From contig JALCMW010000003.1 in assembly GCA_022648685.1 (NCBI GenBank), positions 124,001 through 188,000 of the forward strand: 64,000 bases of DNA. Direction: 5' to 3'. Origin of the DNA: Bacteroidales bacterium. GTDB lineage: Bacteria; Bacteroidota; Bacteroidia; Bacteroidales; UBA932. Below are positions 59,971 to 64,000 of this stretch, in pieces (positions within the stretch are counted from its first letter, which is position 1; every line of letters begins with the position of its first letter). Under the pieces are notes generated by a model that was not told the origin of the DNA, ran no database searches, and was given only the letters and a program-made list of their open reading frames with translations. The translations under genes were made by a program, and so were the position numbers.

Positions 59971-61266
59971 TTATTCCGCGGAAAATAGATTTTTCTTTGG
60001 CAGCAGGACTGAATATAAGGCCCTGCTGCTTTTGAATAATGACGAAGTGTAACGGGTTTGCAAAGGTCCTTTCCAAGTGCTTGTATTAGTCACCATTATC
60101 CAGCATTCTCCGTCCGGATAATATTTAACCAAGGCGCTCGTGCCTGACAATGTCCCTGTCCTTGTCCATTCTCCGTCCGGCTTTGTGTCTATCCATCCCA
60201 GCGCATAAGTCTTTTTGTCAATCCATTTAGTCATTTCATGGATGCTTTCGGCATTTATGATGTCCGGTATTTCCGGTTTTCCGTCAATGGAAGCTATGAA
60301 CCGTGCAAGTTCGGGAGTCGAGGCTACCCATGCCCCTGCGCCGGAGAGTGCCGTTATGTCATTTCCTCCGTAGCATCTGGCAACTTTTTCACCGCTGTTG
60401 TCATATTTATATACGGCTTCATCATTAGGCTGCATATAATATTTCACTTCATTGTCATATTTATCACAATATCTGTTTCCGGCTATCTGCATGTCGGAAC
60501 ACCCGGCTTTGTGAAGAACATTCTCCTGAATGAAAGACTCATAGTCAGTCCCGGATATCTTTTCTATTATCATTGACAAGAGAAGATAGCCGAAATTCGA
60601 ATAGTATCTGGATGTCCCCGGTACATAACTCAAAGGTTTTTTCAATACACATCTCAACAATGTATTGTGATCCGGTGCTCCGTCGAGATGACTCTGCATT
60701 ATGACATATCTTGTGGAAAACATCGGATCCCCGTACCTTCGGGTAAATCCGGCTTCATGCCTGAGAAGTTCTTCGACTGTTATCTTGTAATAATTCTTGT
60801 CTTTGATAACCGAGGTATAAGTGCTGTCGTCAAGTATGCCATGAGGTCCGAAAACAGTGTCATTCAAAGACAGTTTTCCTTTTTCCCGGAGGACCATTAT
60901 GCCTACTGCCGTTATAAGTTTGGAAACGGAAGCGATCCTCATTATGTTCCCAGGTTCCATAAGCAAGTCATTTTCTTTGTCTGCCCATCCGTATCCCTTT
61001 GAATATACAAGCGAGTCGTTCCTCATTATGGAAAGGGATGCACCCTGTATGTTCCATTTCCTCATGTATCTGCGAATGCGCTCGTCAAGCCCGTACAAAG
61101 AAGGCTCATTGGACAAGTCATTCGTAATCGTCCGGTTGAGGTCGGTGTTGTCAGGCTGCTGCCGGTTTTCACAACCTGGTGCCGGTGCGTAAGAAAAATT
61201 TATGAAAAAAAGTATCGGAAGAAATATTATTCCTGAACGTATCAATATACTGTAAATCCGCTTCAT
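59971..61266 (-). CDS. Serine hydrolase, class C beta-lactamase/penicillin-binding fold
   Basis: A 431-residue exported protein (N-terminal hydrophobic signal). The active-site Ser-x-x-Lys is in MRIASVSKLITAVG, the second motif Tyr-Ser-Asn in SRYYSNFGYLLLSMI, and a TGTLSGTSA segment corresponds to the KTG-like motif. It resembles periplasmic esterases and D,D-peptidase-like proteins rather than a true beta-lactamase; substrate unknown. Its start overlaps the end of the cytidylate-kinase-like gene by four bases. Confidence 0.87.
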   Translation of the reverse strand: MKRIYSILIRSGIIFLPILFFINFSYAPAPGCENRQQPDNTDLNRTITNDLSNEPSLYGLDERIRRYMRKWNIQGASLSIMRNDSLVYSKGYGWADKENDLLMEPGNIMRIASVSKLITAVGIMVLREKGKLSLNDTVFGPHGILDDSTYTSVIKDKNYYKITVEELLRHEAGFTRRYGDPMFSTRYVIMQSHLDGAPDHNTLLRCVLKKPLSYVPGTSRYYSNFGYLLLSMIIEKISGTDYESFIQENVLHKAGCSDMQIAGNRYCDKYDNEVKYYMQPNDEAVYKYDNSGEKVARCYGGNDITALSGAGAWVASTPELARFIASIDGKPEIPDIINAESIHEMTKWIDKKTYALGWIDTKPDGEWTRTGTLSGTSALVKYYPDGECWIMVTNTSTWKGPLQTRYTSSLFKSSRALYSVLLPKKNLFSAE

Positions 61267-61880
61267 TTCCTTACCAGCCCTGATCTTATTCCGAAATCGA
61301 TGATGAAATCGGCGGTTTTTTCTATTCCTAGAATCGATGAATCAATGCAGATGTCGTAATTGGAAGCGACGCCCCAATTTCCAAAAGTGAAATAATTATA
61401 ATAAGTTTCCCTAGTACGGTCTTTTTTCCTGATCAAAGATTCGATATCTGATTCTGGCAGTCCCGATCTTTCCGCTACTCTTTTGATCCTTTCTTCCATT
61501 GGTGCGGTAATGAAAACGTCAAGGCAGTTCATGTCTCTGAGTATGTAATCGGAACATCTTCCGACGAATACGGCGGAAGTCTTACCGGCAAGATCCCTGA
61601 TTACTTCGCTTTGTATCCTGAACAATTCATTATCCCCTACATAATTCTCCGTGATTCCGTATTTTCCTGAAGCGAAGAAACTGGAAATGGAAAACAGACT
61701 GCGGTTTTCATCGCTTTTCAAGAAAAGGTCCTTACTGAATCCGCTCTCTTCTGCAGCTTTGCTTATCAATTCATTGTCATAGGTCTCGATTCCCAGTTTC
61801 GTTCCTATAGCCCGTGCAATAAGTTTTCCTCCGCTTCCGAATTGCCGTCCGATGTTGATTATGGTTTTATTGTGTGTCAT
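61263..61880 (-). CDS. Cytidylate kinase-like family protein
   Basis: A 205-residue P-loop protein with INIGRQFGSGGKLIARAIG, a variant of the GxxGSGKS loop, followed by YDNELISKAAEESGFS, VFVGRCSDYIL and RKKDRTRETYYNYF. It belongs to the cytidylate-kinase-like family (AAK6-type) found beside transporters in anaerobes. Its true substrate is uncertain; it is unlikely to be the housekeeping Cmk. Operon with the MATE exporter (19 bases). Confidence 0.8.
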   Translation of the reverse strand: MTHNKTIINIGRQFGSGGKLIARAIGTKLGIETYDNELISKAAEESGFSKDLFLKSDENRSLFSISSFFASGKYGITENYVGDNELFRIQSEVIRDLAGKTSAVFVGRCSDYILRDMNCLDVFITAPMEERIKRVAERSGLPESDIESLIRKKDRTRETYYNYFTFGNWGVASNYDICIDSSILGIEKTADFIIDFGIRSGLVRK

Positions 61881-61899
61881 GGTCCTGACTTTTTATATT

Positions 61900-63297
61900 T
61901 CACTTTGCAATTTTGCTGCCCAATATTGTAGGGTCATCCCCATCTTCAAGCCTTTTGAATTTTCCCATAAGAGAAAACAGCAGGGTACCGGACAAAATGA
62001 TTGACAGGGAATCTGCAATAGGGAAACTTGTCCATACTCCTTCGGCTCCCAGAAAAGAAGGCAGAATGTATATTAACGGTACCAGAAACAGCAGTTGTCT
62101 GGACAAAGAGAGAAGAATCGATTTCTTGACCATTCCGAGGCATTGGAAGAAATTGGTGGCCACCATCTGAAATCCGACGAAAGGATATGCAAGATTCATT
62201 ATCTTGAGACCTTTTGCTGCCATTCCCTTGAGGACGGGATCGTTGGTAAAAGCGGAAACGGCGATACCCGGGATAAATTCGGATATGGCGAATCCGATAC
62301 AGGTTACCAGTGTAGCCCATGCTGCCGTCTGGAAAAAGACGCTTCTTACCCGGCTGTATTTCCTGGCCCCGAAATTATACCCTGCAATGGGCTGCATGCC
62401 TTGGTTGAACCCCATATTGATCATTATAAACAAAAAGGAAATCCTGTTTACAATGCCGTATGATCCGATAGCAAGGTCGCCTCCGTATTTACGGAGTTGC
62501 TGGTTTATGAACAGCGTTACTATGCAGGATGCGGCATTCATCAGAAAAGGCCCCATCCCTATGGCCAGTGAATTCCATGCTATCCTCATATCCAGTTTGA
62601 AAACGCCTTTTGGGAAATGCAGGTAATTCTTTTTATTTAGGAAATAGCTGAAAGAATAGCTCAGGGCTATTACTTGTGATACGACTGTCGCTATTGCAGC
62701 ACCACGTATTCCCATTCCCAAGCCGAAAATCAATATGGGATCCAGTATGCTGTTGAATACCACAGTGAAAATGGTCAGACGCATTGCAAGTTTCGGATTC
62801 CCGGCCGCCCTTATGATACTGTTAAGTCCGAAATACATATGTGTGAAAACATTTCCGTAAAGGATTATCTCCATGTATGACGAAGCGTAGGCTATGGTAT
62901 TGGAACTGGCTCCGAAAAAGTAAAGTATAGGGTGCAGGAACATTAACGTGATTATTGAAAACGAAATGCCCAATATCGTGTTCAACGTTATTTCGTTTGC
63001 CAGTACGGTATTTGCCGTTTTGTAGTTTTTCTGGCCCAGCAGTACCGATATCATGGTCGAAGCCCCCGCTCCCACGAGCGTTCCGAGGGCGGCGGATAGA
63101 TTCATCAGCGGGAATGTCACCGCCAGACCTGAAATAGCAAGTGATCCTACATCTTTTATATGGCCGATGTATATGCTGTCGACCATATTATACAAAGAAG
63201 ATGCGGTCATGGCTATGATGCTTGGGACCGCATATTGTTTAAGTAATGACGTTATTTTTTTTGTGCCAAGTTCTGAAGGAACCGCAGTACTTCTCAT
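61900..63297 (-). CDS. MATE family efflux transporter
   Basis: A 465-residue protein with 12 predicted membrane helices in two homologous halves (MIVDSIY-like N-terminal MVDSIYIGHI, GAGASTMISVLLGQ; second half MGFNQGMQPIAGYNFGA). It exports drugs or metabolites using a sodium or proton gradient. Its translation start has a strong ribosome-binding site that overlaps the upstream FKBP stop, so it is coupled to that gene. Confidence 0.9.
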   Translation of the reverse strand: MRSTAVPSELGTKKITSLLKQYAVPSIIAMTASSLYNMVDSIYIGHIKDVGSLAISGLAVTFPLMNLSAALGTLVGAGASTMISVLLGQKNYKTANTVLANEITLNTILGISFSIITLMFLHPILYFFGASSNTIAYASSYMEIILYGNVFTHMYFGLNSIIRAAGNPKLAMRLTIFTVVFNSILDPILIFGLGMGIRGAAIATVVSQVIALSYSFSYFLNKKNYLHFPKGVFKLDMRIAWNSLAIGMGPFLMNAASCIVTLFINQQLRKYGGDLAIGSYGIVNRISFLFIMINMGFNQGMQPIAGYNFGARKYSRVRSVFFQTAAWATLVTCIGFAISEFIPGIAVSAFTNDPVLKGMAAKGLKIMNLAYPFVGFQMVATNFFQCLGMVKKSILLSLSRQLLFLVPLIYILPSFLGAEGVWTSFPIADSLSIILSGTLLFSLMGKFKRLEDGDDPTILGSKIAK

Positions 63298-63304
63298 CCT
63301 ATAA

Positions 63305-63311
63305 CCTCCTA
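63305..63311 (-). promoter_or_regulatory. Strong ribosome-binding site of the MATE gene overlapping the FKBP stop
   Basis: The minus strand reads TAGGAGG: the FKBP TAG stop lies within a complete AGGAGG, seven bases before the MATE ATG. Same arrangement as at korA/korB. Confidence 0.8.
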
Positions 63312-64000
63312 ATCATCGTCCGGATCTGCAACCAACTGAATATCGAATCTAAGCATGGCGAAAGCCGGAATCTTGGATCCGCTGCCTGAATAATCATATC
63401 CCAGATAAGAATAAAATGCGCATCGTCCTTTTTCCATGGATTTCATTCCGTACAACGCCTTTGCAAAGCCTGTTATCATGCTGCTCTCATTACTTCCCAT
63501 GGTAAGGTCCGAATAATCATCTCCCCATGTTATTTCCGTAGGTTCATAAGTGGTGCTGCTGTTGTAGATGTTATAAAGTTTGGCGGTATCGGCTATGTTT
63601 GTGTCGAAGACCTGCCCGTTCAGCAACCTGCCGATATAATTTATATATACGGTCGTGTCGGATGGAAGCGTAGTTGTGTCGGTAGGAGCTGTAAGCTGCT
63701 GGTAATAATAACCGTAGCTGGTCGAATCGACATTGTTCATATACAATGCGGTATACCTTTCCAGAGAGTCTATCTGCCATTTGTAAATATCGCTTGTCAT
63801 TCCGTATACATGGATAGTGTATATGCAATCGGTCCCGCTTTCATTTTTCAGATATTGATCTTCCGTGTCATATCTGTCGTAAGTCATAAGCCATCCAGGG
63901 ATTATGACTTTCCTTGTGCCTCCGACTTTCATTCCTTTGATTGCACTTTCTACTCCGGCTTGCATATAATTGTCCGCTCTGACCCATACAACCGGTCCGT
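63309..64000 (-). CDS. FKBP-type peptidyl-prolyl isomerase, C-terminal part (gene continues past the window)
   Basis: The frame is open to the window edge (it reads GPVVWVRADNYMQAG before GVESAIKGMKVGGTRKVIIPG), so the apparent ATG at 63965 is internal. Two FKBP-like regions are seen: the end of one (MKVGGTRKVIIPGW) and a second from TTLPSDTTVYINYIGRLLNG through GFAKALYGMKSMEKGRC to AMLRFDIQLV. Such duplicated FKBP proteins are usually periplasmic lipoproteins in Bacteroidetes; the signal would be outside the window. Confidence 0.8.
   Translation of the reverse strand, partial: GPVVWVRADNYMQAGVESAIKGMKVGGTRKVIIPGWLMTYDRYDTEDQYLKNESGTDCIYTIHVYGMTSDIYKWQIDSLERYTALYMNNVDSTSYGYYYQQLTAPTDTTTLPSDTTVYINYIGRLLNGQVFDTNIADTAKLYNIYNSSTTYEPTEITWGDDYSDLTMGSNESSMITGFAKALYGMKSMEKGRCAFYSYLGYDYSGSGSKIPAFAMLRFDIQLVADPDDD

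Noticed and set aside
1..64000. CRISPR arrays, rRNA operons and prophage
   Set aside because: No regularly spaced short repeats, rRNA sequence or phage structural genes were seen.

Overview
The window looks like chromosome of an anaerobic gut-type Bacteroidales bacterium. The signs are Bacteroidetes promoter boxes (TAnnTTTG, often with an upstream TTTG) in front of many genes, mostly no Shine-Dalgarno sequences, and lineage-typical families: DUF4837, a FISUMP-type lipoprotein, a BACON-like domain, the Rpb6/omega-like subunit, and an rSAM/lipoprotein pair. Oxygen-sensitive metabolism is prominent: class III ribonucleotide reductase with its activase, 2-oxoglutarate:ferredoxin oxidoreductase, and a serine-type sulfatase. 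I cannot name genus or species from sequence alone.

Layout. 1-13.3 kb: start of upp; a fused fimbrillin/BACON/LamG/GDSL lipoprotein; radC; and a phosphoester locus (calcineurin-like phosphoesterase and HAD phosphatase on one strand, GDPD lipoprotein, GlpT-like antiporter and sulfatase on the other). Then follow an oxaloacetate-decarboxylase-alpha-like protein whose biotinyl domain lacks the usual lysine, and sppA. 13.3-27.9 kb: tRNA-His, XRE and Fur-family regulators, trxB, bamD-rpoZ-recN, an ompH/glycosyltransferase/LysM operon, pdxJ, and the envelope operon nadK-uppS-bamA-ompH. 28-38.3 kb: korAB, gdhA, a DASS transporter, a porin-like protein, nrdDG.

38.3-42.1 kb is an accessory island of unusually AT-rich and decayed DNA. 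It holds a frameshifted two-TM protein gene, a DUF2971 gene, a degenerate IS3-type orfA and an IS3-like terminus. It is bracketed by three copies of a ~92-bp GC-rich repeat with terminal inverted repeats and a cloverleaf-like fold (two direct copies on the left, one inverted on the right). The stem-forming positions vary together between copies while a 65-bp core is identical. This is the strongest candidate for an undescribed element.

42.4-64 kb: tRNA-Glu-rpsT-tRNA-Pro, the M23-dxr-rseP-DUF4837 operon, ruvX, def, a phosphohexomutase, M23/LysM, apbE, the FISUMP lipoprotein, and a translationally coupled lipoprotein plus radical SAM/SPASM pair of unknown function. These are followed by lemA with two TPM genes, a ComEC reduced to its membrane core, acetate kinase with a Ptb-type phosphotransacylase, a serine hydrolase, a cytidylate-kinase-like protein, a MATE exporter and an FKBP isomerase that runs off the end.
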